64,000 nucleotides of DNA, from NCBI RefSeq assembly GCF_022524345.1, contig NZ_JAKWJU010000002.1:3596001-3660000 (forward strand). The letters are read 5' to 3'. Made by a program: the position numbers and the translations under genes. The DNA is from Streptomyces marispadix. Its GTDB lineage: Bacteria > Actinomycetota > Actinomycetes > Streptomycetales > Streptomycetaceae. Every line of letters starts with the position of its first letter. Positions within the stretch are counted from its first letter, which is position 1. Below the pieces are notes generated by a model. That model was not told the origin of the DNA, searched no databases, and saw nothing but the letters and a program-made list of their open reading frames with translations. This document shows, piece after piece, positions 1 to 7,555 of the stretch.

Positions 1-258
1 GGCGTCGATCAAGACAACTTGTTCGTTCAGTATGTGCGGGACATGGCGTACTGGCTCGCCGGCTGGTCTCAGCACGTTGCGACGGTCGAGGACGAACACC
101 TGCGCCTCGTCCTCAATTACGTACTTCCCGCCGCCGTATACCTCTTCATCGGCCACGGCGTCGCCGCGAAGATGCGGCACACGAATCGACGCGGGTCCCC
201 GTCTACCGTCGCCGCTCGAAGAGATCCGCGACCACCGGTGCGTACGCCCGGAGCGTGA
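1..258 (+). CDS. 3' end of an unidentified gene (partial)
   Basis: Frame 1 is open from the first base to a TGA at 256-258, so the gene starts left of the window. Third codon positions are strongly G/C through roughly the first 190 bases, as in real genes here. The visible ~85 residues hold one hydrophobic stretch (LVLNYVLPAAVYLFIG) followed by a basic, Pro/Arg-rich tail, which would fit a membrane-associated protein. I recognise no family. The tail may be read-through past a lost stop, because the next gene to the right is a decayed remnant. Confidence 0.4.
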   Translation, partial: GVDQDNLFVQYVRDMAYWLAGWSQHVATVEDEHLRLVLNYVLPAAVYLFIGHGVAAKMRHTNRRGSPSTVAARRDPRPPVRTPGA

Positions 259-267
259 CCGAGGGCG

Positions 268-831
268 TCAGTGGTGCGCCGGTCCGGCGTCCGGGATCAC
301 GACCAGCTTGCCGAAGAAGTGCTTCTCGGCGAACTCCTCCTGTGCGGCTCGCAGTTCGTGCAGCGGGCAGGTGCATGCGAGCAGCGGACGCAGTTCGCCT
401 GCCTGGATGTGACGGAGGACCTGGGCGAAGTCCTCGTGAGTACCGAAGGACCAGCCGATGAGTTCGAGCTGAGTTGGATCAGTGCGGAGCCCACTCCGTC
501 TGAGGCTGGCCGCCCGTATAGATCACGGGGTCGACGAGGACCCGGTCACCGATTCGCGCCTCGGTGACCCCTGCGCCGACGAGGTCGATCCGGGCGGCGA
601 CGTCGGCGCCCTGGATACGTGGGAAGGCCAGCGGCTCTCTGCGCCAGCCCGCGCCTGAACCGGGGGAGTCGTGGGAACCGTCGGCGCCTTCCCTCGTCCA
701 GATGTCGGTTGTTGATCGCGGTGGCGCCGACCCGCACCCGCACCTCGCCCGGGCCCGGTCGCGGGTCTGGCACGTCGTCGGTACGCGGGCTTCTCCGGAC
801 CGCCGAAGCCCGTGAGCAGTACGGCACGCAT
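268..831 (-). pseudogene. Decayed zinc-type alcohol dehydrogenase / quinone oxidoreductase
   Basis: Remains of a medium-chain dehydrogenase/reductase are spread over three frames. It starts at 831 with MRAVLLTGFGGPEK, shifts to PDPRPGPGEVRVRVGATAINN, then shifts again to IQGADVAARIDLVGAGV and IGDRVLVDPV, the usual N-terminal order of NADPH:quinone oxidoreductases. After about position 480 it jumps directly to a family-typical C-terminus (GELRPLL..., LHELRAAQEEFAEK, FFGKLVVIPDAG) ending at 268. The central Rossmann cofactor domain is missing. About 188 codons remain of a family norm near 330. Several frameshifts plus an internal deletion exclude a working enzyme. It lies divergent to the GntR regulator at 1076, which may once have controlled it. 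Confidence 0.8.
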
Positions 832-1030
832 TCTTCTCTCGCCTTCTGAGGACCGTCGCCGGTACGGCCTTTGCTGACCCTGACCTGTTCCTCGCTTGAG
901 GCAACGCAGTGAGTGGGTGTCCCCGCGGCGGATGCGGCGTGATGTCTCAGGAGCCTCGCGTTGAGCCCGTCGCCCTGGACGACACCGATACGCCCACGGC
1001 CGCCCTTAGAGCCTTGTTGGACCAGGGCAA

Positions 1031-1041
1031 TTGTCATACAG
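1031..1041. promoter_or_regulatory. Candidate FadR/FCD-type operator
   Basis: TTGTCATACAG fits the loose T-GT-N3-AC-A pattern bound by many FCD-subfamily GntR regulators. It is 35-45 bases before the GTG of the GntR gene, in the space between that gene and the decayed dehydrogenase. The match is short, so this is an inference from position and pattern. Confidence 0.35.
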
Positions 1042-1075
1042 TTTTTCTCGTTAGACAAGGGAAGGGTCTGGGGCT

Positions 1076-1726
1076 GTGGAGTCGTCGTCGCCTTTGCGCG
1101 CAGTGTCGGTCGTGGACGCGCTGGTGGGTGAGCTGCGGGAGCTGGTCTTCCGCGGTGACCTGGCAGCGGGTACGCGGGTGTCGGAAGCGGCGCTTGCCGA
1201 GAGGTTCCAGGTCGCGCGGCCGAGCGTGCGGGCGGCGTTGCAGGCGCTGGTCCAGAGCGGGCTGCTCTACCGGGAGCCCAACCGCAGTGTGTATGTGCCG
1301 CGACTCGGTCCCGAGGACGTACGGGACCTGTTCGCGGTGCGGACGCTGCTGGAGGTCGACGCGGTGCACACCCTCGCCCGCCGTGGGATTCGCCCGGCGC
1401 CGGCCATGCGGGCGCTGCGGCAGCTCGAAGCGCTGACCGACGACGACGGGTGGCATGAGGTCGTCGCACACGACCTGGCCCTGCATCGGGCACTCGTGGA
1501 CGGCGTCGGGAGTCCGCGGATGAGCCGCGTCTACGCCGGCATCACCGATGAGATCCGCCTGTGCATCACGCAGCTTCGGTTCTCGTACCAGTCGCCGCGT
1601 CAGATCGCCGAAGAACACCGGGAACTCGTCGAAGAAGTCTGTTCCGGGGATGCCGACCGGGCGGTCGCCGCCTGCCGCGGCCACCTGGAGGCGTCCGAAC
1701 GAATCCTGCTGACCGGCCATGCCTGA
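1076..1726 (+). CDS. GntR family regulator, FCD subfamily
   Basis: 216-residue DNA-binding regulator. Residues ~10-75 form the GntR winged helix (RVSEAALAERFQVARPSVRAAL), and residues ~80-205 form an all-helical FCD ligand domain. The domain has the D-x3-H pair (HDLALHRAL) and later histidines (EEHRELV, RGHLE) that in this family bind a metal and an organic-acid effector. The GTG at 1076 follows a purine-rich GAAGGG. FCD regulators usually repress catabolic genes for sugar or fatty acids; the likely former target, the dehydrogenase at 268-831, is now a pseudogene. The HAD hydrolase downstream on the same strand may be co-transcribed. Ligand unknown. Confidence 0.9.
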   Translation: MESSSPLRAVSVVDALVGELRELVFRGDLAAGTRVSEAALAERFQVARPSVRAALQALVQSGLLYREPNRSVYVPRLGPEDVRDLFAVRTLLEVDAVHTLARRGIRPAPAMRALRQLEALTDDDGWHEVVAHDLALHRALVDGVGSPRMSRVYAGITDEIRLCITQLRFSYQSPRQIAEEHRELVEEVCSGDADRAVAACRGHLEASERILLTGHA

Positions 1727-1787
1727 CCCGTCCCCATGCCTGACCCGTCCCCGTGCCCGAACCGAGCTCTGACAGGTGGTCGAAGCC

Positions 1788-2522
1788 ATGTCGTTGCGTG
1801 ACGCGCGCATCCTGACGTTCGACGTCGTGGGCACTCTGATCGACTTCGAGGCCGGAATCCTCGCCTGTGTCCATGCTCTCGACCCAGCCGTGGGCGAGCG
1901 CGTGGACGACGCCGAGATCCTCGCCCGCTTCGCGCGGGCGGAAGACGCACAGCAACGACGCACGCCTGAACTGCCGTTCACGCAGATGCTGGCACCGATC
2001 TACACGGAGCTCGCCGGGGATCTCGGTCTGCCCGATCCAGGTGCCCACGGCGCCGCGCTTCGCGCCTCGATCCCGCGCTGGCCGGCCTTTCCCGACGCGG
2101 TCCGCTCGCTCGCGTGGCTGCGGGAACGGTTCCGTCTGGTGGCGTTGACCAACGCCGACAACTGGGCCACGCGACACATGGCCACCACCCTCGGCGAGCC
2201 TTTTCACGACACCGTCACCGCCGAAGACGTGGGCGTGAACAAGCCCGACTCCGATGTGTTCGCATACTGCCTCGGCCGGCAAAGCGTGCATGGCTACGTC
2301 CGTACCGACTACCTGCATGTGGCGCAGAGCCAGTACCACGACATCGGTGCCGCCAAGCGCCTCGGCTACCGGGTCTGCTGGATCGAACGCCGACGCGGCC
2401 GGGCCGGGACTGGCGCCACCCCGGCTACGGCCACGATCACCACCCCCGACTACCACTACTCGTCGTTGGCCGAACTCGCCGAGGCGGTCGCAGACGAGGC
2501 GCAGGGCCGACCTGAGCCGTAG
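1788..2522 (+). CDS. HAD-superfamily hydrolase (haloacid dehalogenase-like)
   Basis: 244-residue cytoplasmic hydrolase. Motif I is FDVVGTL with the nucleophile Asp12; the second Asp of the phosphatase signature is Val, as in type II haloacid dehalogenases. Motif II is LTNAD, the motif III lysine is in NKPDSDVF, and the acidic loop IV is SQYHDIGAAKRLG. A helical cap lies at about residues 17-95. I prefer ATG 1788 over the in-frame GTG 1776 because AGGTGG at 1774-1779 is spaced eight bases from it. Substrate cannot be told; a halo-acid or phosphoester is possible. It lies 61 bases after the GntR gene. Confidence 0.85.
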   Translation: MSLRDARILTFDVVGTLIDFEAGILACVHALDPAVGERVDDAEILARFARAEDAQQRRTPELPFTQMLAPIYTELAGDLGLPDPGAHGAALRASIPRWPAFPDAVRSLAWLRERFRLVALTNADNWATRHMATTLGEPFHDTVTAEDVGVNKPDSDVFAYCLGRQSVHGYVRTDYLHVAQSQYHDIGAAKRLGYRVCWIERRRGRAGTGATPATATITTPDYHYSSLAELAEAVADEAQGRPEP

Positions 2523-2552
2523 GGGTGGACCGTCGGCCGTCACTCGCGACCC

Positions 2553-3893
2553 TCACCGGCTGGCCGGCGGATGCGGTGGCGGTGTGCGGCGGCGCAGGAC
2601 GGCCCAGCGCCCGGTGAGGCCGACGGCGAACATGGCGACACCGACCACCACGGACTGCCACGGCAGGGTGCTCACCAGGATCAGGCAGCCGCCGAGGCCG
2701 AGCATGTTGAGCCAGCGTGGCCAGCGCCGTTGGCCCGGGGATTGCGTGAACGCGGAGGCGTTGGCGACGGCGTAGTAGATCAGCACGCCGAAGGACGAGA
2801 AGCCGATCACCCCGCGCAGGTCGACGGTGGCGACCAGCGCGCTCACCACGAACGCGAGCGCGATCTCGGCGCGGTGCGGTACGCGGAAACGAACGTGGAC
2901 TCCGGCCAGCCAGCCGGGCAGGTCGCGTTGCCGGGCCATGGCCAGGCTGGTGCGGCCGATGCCCGCGAGCAGGGCGAGCAGAGCGCCGAGCGCGGCGAGC
3001 GCTCCACCGATGCGGACGACGGGAGCGACGGTATCGGCGCCTGCGGCTTGCACGGCCGCGGTCAGCGGTGCCACGGCTGTGGCGAGCCGATGGGGGCCTG
3101 CGGCCAGCAGAGCCGTGACCGCTACGACCAGGTAGACGGCGACGGTGATGAACAGAGCCAGGGGGATGGCTCGGGGGATGGTGCGCTGGGGGTCGCGGAC
3201 CTCCTCGCCCATGGTGGCGATGCGGGCGTACCCGGCGAAGGCGAAGAACAGCAGGCCCGCGGCCTGAAGGATGCCGTAGGCACCGCCGGTGCCCATCGCT
3301 GACCAGCCGTCGAGATTCGCCGAACTCGCGTGCCCGCCAACGCCGATGCTCACCACCACGACGACCAGGGCTGTCAGACTCGTGGCGACCAACACCCGGG
3401 TCAGCAGCGCGGTCTTGGTCACGCCGCGGTAGTTGAGCGCGGCCAGGCCCAGCACGCACGCGACCGCCGCCGCGCGTTGCTTCCACTCCGGACCGGGCAC
3501 CGCGTAGGACGCGAAGGTGAGCGCCATCGCCGCACACGAGGCGGTCTTGCCCACCACGAAGCCCCAGCCTGCCGTGAATCCCCACCAGTGCCCGAGGCGC
3601 TCCCGCCCGTAGACGTACGTGCCGCCGGAGGTCGGGTACGCCGCCGCAAGCTGGGCGGAGGCCACCGCGTTGCAGTAGGCGATCACCGCCGCGATCAGCA
3701 GCCCGATCAGCAGGCCGGTCCCGGCCGCGCGGGCCGCCGGACCGAACACCGCGAACACACCGGCTCCGATCATCGAGCCCAGCCCGATGACCACCGCGTC
3801 TGCGGTCCCCAACTGCCGTGCCAAGGGCCCTGAGCCCACCGGCGCGGACCGGTCCGGTCCCGGTCCGCCACGGGGCTGCGGCTCGGACGCCAC
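2553..3893 (-). CDS. APC-superfamily permease, divergent from ArsR-arsenate reductase
   Basis: 446-residue integral membrane transporter with about 12 hydrophobic segments. The first helix carries the APC signature GLGSMIGAGVFAVFGP, and the segment from NAVASAQLA to YPTSGGTYVY matches amino acid/polyamine permeases. The GTG at 3893 has AGGAGG at 3900-3905, six bases upstream, which decides the start over the longer open frame. The promoter region is shared with the arsR-type gene, with a palindrome at 3917-3944, so the permease is probably derepressed together with it. Arsenic operons usually carry ArsB, Acr3 or ArsP exporters; an APC protein here is unusual and its substrate is unknown. Confidence 0.85.
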   Translation of the reverse strand: MASEPQPRGGPGPDRSAPVGSGPLARQLGTADAVVIGLGSMIGAGVFAVFGPAARAAGTGLLIGLLIAAVIAYCNAVASAQLAAAYPTSGGTYVYGRERLGHWWGFTAGWGFVVGKTASCAAMALTFASYAVPGPEWKQRAAAVACVLGLAALNYRGVTKTALLTRVLVATSLTALVVVVVSIGVGGHASSANLDGWSAMGTGGAYGILQAAGLLFFAFAGYARIATMGEEVRDPQRTIPRAIPLALFITVAVYLVVAVTALLAAGPHRLATAVAPLTAAVQAAGADTVAPVVRIGGALAALGALLALLAGIGRTSLAMARQRDLPGWLAGVHVRFRVPHRAEIALAFVVSALVATVDLRGVIGFSSFGVLIYYAVANASAFTQSPGQRRWPRWLNMLGLGGCLILVSTLPWQSVVVGVAMFAVGLTGRWAVLRRRTPPPHPPASR

Positions 3894-3916
3894 GGGCCAC
3901 CTCCTCAGCACGCGGT

Positions 3917-3944
3917 AATACGCATCAAATGGGCTTGATGTATT
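3917..3944. promoter_or_regulatory. ArsR-type palindromic operator in a divergent promoter
   Basis: AATAC-gc-ATCAA, six bases, TTGAT-GTATT: the right arm is the exact inverse of the left except for a two-base insert. The core ATCAA-N6-TTGAT resembles ArsR/SmtB operators. TATTCT at 3941-3946 is a good -10 box seven bases before the ATG at 3954, which predicts a leaderless ArsR message whose promoter is covered by the operator. Confidence 0.75.
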
Positions 3945-3953
3945 CTGCCTTTC

Positions 3954-4727
3954 ATGGCGTCGTCGAATCAAGACACCCCGGCGTTCGTGCGGTTGGCCTC
4001 CCATCCGCTGCGATGGCGGCTGCTCGCCGAACTCGCGGAAAGCGACTATCGGGTCCGGGAGTTGGTGAGGCTGGTCGGGGAGCCGCAGAACCTGGTCTCC
4101 TACCACCTGCGGCTGCTGCGTGACGGCGGGCTGGTCACCGCCAGGCGCAGCAGCTTCGACGGCCGCGACAGCTACTACCACCTGGATCTGGACCGCTGCG
4201 CCGATGCGCTGACCGACGCCGGAGCCGCGCTGCACCCGGCTCTGCACCGGGAGTCCGCACCGCACCCACGCCCAGCGGACCTGCGGCGCTCGCCCCGCGT
4301 AGGCGTCCTGTTCGTATGCACAGGCAACAGCGCCCGCTCTCCGATGGCCGAGGCCCTGCTGAACCGCCGGACCGGTGGCCGAGTGGAGGTGGCCAGCGCC
4401 GGCAGCCGGCCGAAGTCCCGCCTCCATGCCAAGGCCGTACGGGTGCTGCACGACGAATTCGGCGTCGACATCACGGACCGGCGGCCCCGGCACTGGGAGA
4501 CCCTGACCGGCCGCCGCTTCGATCACGTGATCAGCCTGTGCGACAGAGCCCGCGAGGTCTGCCCTGACTTTCGGGGCCATCCCCGGCGGGCGCACTGGAG
4601 CATCCCCGACCCCGCCGCGGCCGGTGACGCCGACCGGATCGGCTACGCCGCCTTCCAGCGCACCGCGGCCGAGATCGACACCCGCATCACACATCTGCTG
4701 CCCGTCCTCACAGCCACCCGCTCCTGA
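3954..4727 (+). CDS. ArsR regulator fused to LMW-phosphatase-type arsenate reductase
   Basis: 257 residues, two domains. Residues 1-100 are an ArsR winged helix (SHPLRWRLLAELA, NLVSYHLRLLRDGGLV). Residues ~116-257 are a low-molecular-weight tyrosine phosphatase fold with P-loop CTGNSARS (Cys122, Arg128), general-acid Asp in IPDPA, and the redox pair of thioredoxin-coupled ArsC in CDRAREVCP (Cys196, Cys203). This three-cysteine set is typical of arsenate reductase and not of a plain phosphatase. The ArsR half lacks the classical CVC metal site; its only cysteine is Cys82. There is no Shine-Dalgarno and the -10 TATTCT ends seven bases before the ATG, so the mRNA is probably leaderless. It precedes a VOC gene in one operon. 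Confidence 0.9.
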   Translation: MASSNQDTPAFVRLASHPLRWRLLAELAESDYRVRELVRLVGEPQNLVSYHLRLLRDGGLVTARRSSFDGRDSYYHLDLDRCADALTDAGAALHPALHRESAPHPRPADLRRSPRVGVLFVCTGNSARSPMAEALLNRRTGGRVEVASAGSRPKSRLHAKAVRVLHDEFGVDITDRRPRHWETLTGRRFDHVISLCDRAREVCPDFRGHPRRAHWSIPDPAAAGDADRIGYAAFQRTAAEIDTRITHLLPVLTATRS

Positions 4728-4740
4728 AGGAGATTCAGCC

Positions 4741-5151
4741 GTGCCCGCACCCGAGCAGTACGCAAGTGTCCGCTACCTCGTCGACGACGTTCAGCGGGCG
4801 GTCGACTTCTACACCGCCCATCTCGGATTCACCCTCAACACCAGCGCCGCGCCCGCCTTCGCCGACGTCGTACGCGGCCCGATGCGGCTGCTGCTGTCCG
4901 GGCCGACCAGCTCGGGCGCCCGCGCCACCCCCGAGGACGCCGCCATGGCCGGACGCAACCGCATCCATCTGACCGTCGACGACCTGGATGCCGAGATCGA
5001 CCGGCTGCGCAGCGCAGGACTGTCTTTTCAGAGCGAGATGGTCGCCGGTCCGGGCGGACGCCAGGTCCTCATCGCCGACCCCGCCGGGAACCTCGTCGAA
5101 CTGTTCCAGCCCGCCCACCGGCCCGGTACGCCCGCACAGGCCGCACCCTGA
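4741..5151 (+). CDS. VOC-superfamily (glyoxalase/dioxygenase-like) protein
   Basis: 136 residues with the paired beta-alpha-beta-beta-beta layout of vicinal-oxygen-chelate proteins: VRYLVDDVQRAVDFYTAHLGF in the first half; RIHLTVDDLDAEIDRL and QVLIADPAGNLVELFQP in the second, the final Glu in the usual metal position. GTG 4741 follows AAGGAG that overlaps the stop of the ArsR-ArsC gene, so the two are translated as one operon. The arsenic C-As lyase ArsI is also a VOC protein, but this one has no cysteines, so it is not a standard ArsI. A role in metalloid or electrophile stress is an inference from position. Confidence 0.8.
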   Translation: MPAPEQYASVRYLVDDVQRAVDFYTAHLGFTLNTSAAPAFADVVRGPMRLLLSGPTSSGARATPEDAAMAGRNRIHLTVDDLDAEIDRLRSAGLSFQSEMVAGPGGRQVLIADPAGNLVELFQPAHRPGTPAQAAP

Positions 5152-5309
5152 CCCGGACTCACCACGAGAGACTCCGCCGCGACTTCGCGATCACGGGGCG
5201 AGCGCCGCGGAAGGTCGGATCGCGGCCTCGATTGGGCGAGTTGGGCCGCGAGGATCTCTTCGAACGCCTCCACGGCAGTGCGACCGCCAGGGGGCTCGCG
5301 GCCTGGGGT

Positions 5310-5349
5310 CCCCGGTCCCGGCGGGGGAGGCCGAGGCCGGGAACCGGGG
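5310..5349. terminator. GC-rich hairpin between convergent genes
   Basis: CCCCGGTCCCGGC at 5310-5322 pairs with GCCGGGAACCGGGG at 5336-5349, with one bulge and a 13-base loop. It lies between the stops of the VOC gene and the convergent beta-propeller gene and may serve both. Confidence 0.6.
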
Positions 5350-5380
5350 GAAGGGCAGGAGTGGGGCGGAACCGTCGTCG

Positions 5381-6712
5381 TTACTTCATGAGCCAGTCGG
5401 TCTTCGCGGTCTTGTCGGCGATGTGCCAGGTGATGGACGGCATGTCACCGGGCTTGAGGGACTTGTCGGTGTTGACCTCCGTACGAAGCTCGACGCTCTG
5501 ACCGGGGTCGAGATTGAGGGGTACGTCCTTGCAGAGGGAGGTGCCCGCGTCGCCGTCGACGACATGGCAGGGGGCCTCGACGAGGTTGCCGTCGCGGTCC
5601 TGGTAGACCACGTTGAAGCCCCATTTCACGCCCTCGGGGCCCAGCTTGAGGGTGATGTCCTGGTTGCCGATGCGCTTGCCGCCGGTGTTCTTGACGTTGA
5701 TCCGCGGCACCGCGGTCTCGCCCGGCTTCGCCGTGATGTCCGGGACCGGCTTGAGGTCGACCTTCGCATCGCCGCTGGGCGGAGGCGGCGGGGCCGGGGT
5801 GCCGCCGTCGTTGATGCGCCACAGCACCTTGCCGGTGTTGTCGGTGACGTAGGCGGTGCCGTCCTTGTCCAGCGCGACGTCCCACATGTGTTTGCTCGTG
5901 GCCACCGTGCGCTTGGCGCGGCTGTGGAGGTCGACGTCCCACAGCTTGCCGCCCTGCTGGGCCAGGTAGGCGTGGCCGTTGCTGAGCGCGACCCCGCTCA
6001 CCCCGCCGAGGCCGTCGGCGACGACCGACTTGCGGCCGGTGTTGAGGTCGACGGCGTAGAGCTTGCCTTCGTTGAAGGCGGCCACGTAGGCGGTGCCCTT
6101 TCCGTCGAGGGCGACGCCGTGGGGATTGCCGATGCCCGTGGTGACCTCGTCCTTGCGGCCGTCGGTCAGGTCGACCTCCCAGACCCGGTTGTTGACGTGG
6201 TCGGTGACGACGGCCTTGCCGTTCCCCTCCAAAGCCACGCGGTGCGGGCCGCCGAGGCCGGTGGCGACCTCCGACTTCTGGCCGGTCGAAAGGTCGACCC
6301 GATAGAGCTTCCCGGTGCTCGTGGAGGTGCTGTAGGCGTGGCCTTCGCCGTCCAGCGCGACTCCCAGGGTGTTGCCGAGACCGGTGGTGATCTCGTGCCG
6401 CGCGCCCGAGGCCAGGTCGATCTCGACCAGATTGCCGCTGCTGCCGTCGGCTACGTACGCCTTGCCATGACCGTCCAGTGCGACGCCGGACGGATTGGTG
6501 AACCCCTCCGCGACCCGACGGCAGCCTGCGGAGGGGCAGTCGAGCGGGTCCGGTGCCGGGGCGGCAGCAGGTGCGGCGGTCTGTGTCTCGGCGGCGTTGG
6601 CGGGTGTGGCGAGTGCGATGCCGCCGGAGGCGACGGCGGCCACCGTCACCGCGGCGGTAAGCCAGCGCGAACTGCGGGCACGGGTACGGGAGTTGCGTTC
6701 GATCGTGTGCAT
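5381..6712 (-). CDS. Secreted NHL/Vgb-like beta-propeller protein
   Basis: 443 residues. A Sec signal peptide (basic start, hydrophobic core, cleavage near TPANAAET) is followed by six or more ~40-residue repeats of the type GVALDGxGxAYV, GxLYxVDLxTG, seen in NHL and streptogramin-lyase-like six-bladed propellers (about residues 60-320). A Pro-rich linker (TPAPPPPPSGD) leads to a C-terminal Ig-like domain of about 110 residues with two cysteines. The start at 6712 has AAAGGAG four to five bases upstream. Catalytic lyase residues cannot be identified, so an extracellular binding or scaffold role is more likely than antibiotic lyase activity. Confidence 0.85.
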   Translation of the reverse strand: MHTIERNSRTRARSSRWLTAAVTVAAVASGGIALATPANAAETQTAAPAAAPAPDPLDCPSAGCRRVAEGFTNPSGVALDGHGKAYVADGSSGNLVEIDLASGARHEITTGLGNTLGVALDGEGHAYSTSTSTGKLYRVDLSTGQKSEVATGLGGPHRVALEGNGKAVVTDHVNNRVWEVDLTDGRKDEVTTGIGNPHGVALDGKGTAYVAAFNEGKLYAVDLNTGRKSVVADGLGGVSGVALSNGHAYLAQQGGKLWDVDLHSRAKRTVATSKHMWDVALDKDGTAYVTDNTGKVLWRINDGGTPAPPPPPSGDAKVDLKPVPDITAKPGETAVPRINVKNTGGKRIGNQDITLKLGPEGVKWGFNVVYQDRDGNLVEAPCHVVDGDAGTSLCKDVPLNLDPGQSVELRTEVNTDKSLKPGDMPSITWHIADKTAKTDWLMK

Positions 6713-6876
6713 GATGCTCCTTTGCGCGCGGGCGCGTGCCGGGCAGGCGTCCGTGCCTGCCCGAGGTACGTCACACGCCCTCACACCGGGACATACGCGC
6801 CACCACGACCCGACAACCCGATCCCCCACCCGCTTACGCCACCCTGGCCAGCGGTCCGGCCGCTGCTGCTCTCCCG

Positions 6877-7365
6877 TCAGGCGTACGTCCAGCGCCAGGC
6901 GTTCGAGCGCTGTGCGCACTTGATCCTCGCACCGCTCTCGGTGGTGGTGACGGCTCCGTGGTCGCTGTTCCGGCAGTACTGTCCGGCCGAGTAGCAGTTC
7001 CCAGAGTTGGAGACGATCGAGCAACTGCCCGCACTGTCCTCGCCGTTGCTGCTGTCGCTGTCGCCGCCGGTGTCGCCGCTCCCGGAGGCGGCCGCCTTGG
7101 TGACCGTGACCGTGGGGCCGGGCCTCGCCTTGGCCTTGGCAGTCTCGGTCACGGTCGGGCCTGGCTCGGGCGTGGCCGTGACGGTCGTCTCCGGCCTGAC
7201 CCTCGCCTCGACCGGCTCTTGCCCGTCGTTTCCGGCGGAGCCCACGACCGCACCCGCGAGGAACAGGGCCGAGCCTCCCACCCATACGAGTACGCGCTTG
7301 TGCAGCGGCCGGGCGGTCGGCGGGCGCGGTGCCGGCGGTACCGGAGTGCCGTACGGGTTGGTCAT
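6877..7365 (-). CDS. Single-pass membrane protein with Cys-containing C-terminal domain
   Basis: 162 residues. A Pro-rich cytoplasmic start (NPYGTPVPPAPRPP) is followed by one membrane helix (VLVWVGGSALFLAGAVVGSA), a Thr/Val/Pro-rich stalk and a ~50-residue C-terminal domain with five cysteines in or near SCSIVSNSGNCYSAGQYC and RIKCAQRSNAWRW. This C-terminal pattern recurs in Streptomyces proteins of unknown function. I chose ATG 7365 because GGGGG sits just upstream; the ATG at 7377 has no such site. Probably an exposed, disulfide- or metal-stabilised surface domain. No partner is evident. Confidence 0.75.
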   Translation of the reverse strand: MTNPYGTPVPPAPRPPTARPLHKRVLVWVGGSALFLAGAVVGSAGNDGQEPVEARVRPETTVTATPEPGPTVTETAKAKARPGPTVTVTKAAASGSGDTGGDSDSSNGEDSAGSCSIVSNSGNCYSAGQYCRNSDHGAVTTTESGARIKCAQRSNAWRWTYA

Positions 7366-7504
7366 CTCAGCCCCCATGGTGTTTTCGGGTGAAGTGACCG
7401 TAGTGCCCAACTGGGCGATTTGTGAGGGGTATTGGAGAGAAGCGGCCATTCTGTGACCGTTCCCCGTACGGCGCCGGCCGGGTCGTTGCAGGGTGCCTCC
7501 AGCT

Positions 7505-7534
7505 CTCCGTACGTCTCCGTACGTCTCCGTACGT
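7505..7534. repeat. Three perfect 10-bp tandem repeats
   Basis: CTCCGTACGT is repeated three times head to tail, in the gap between the small membrane protein and the pentapeptide gene. Each unit contains the self-complementary CGTACG. No open frame uses it. Confidence 0.8.
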
Positions 7535-7555
7535 CGCCACGCTGCCGACCGTGGG

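Noticed and set aside
2437..3900. Long minus-strand frame of 487 codons over the permease
   Set aside because: Arg/Gly-rich out-of-frame reading of a high-GC gene; the permease frame has the membrane helices and ribosome site.
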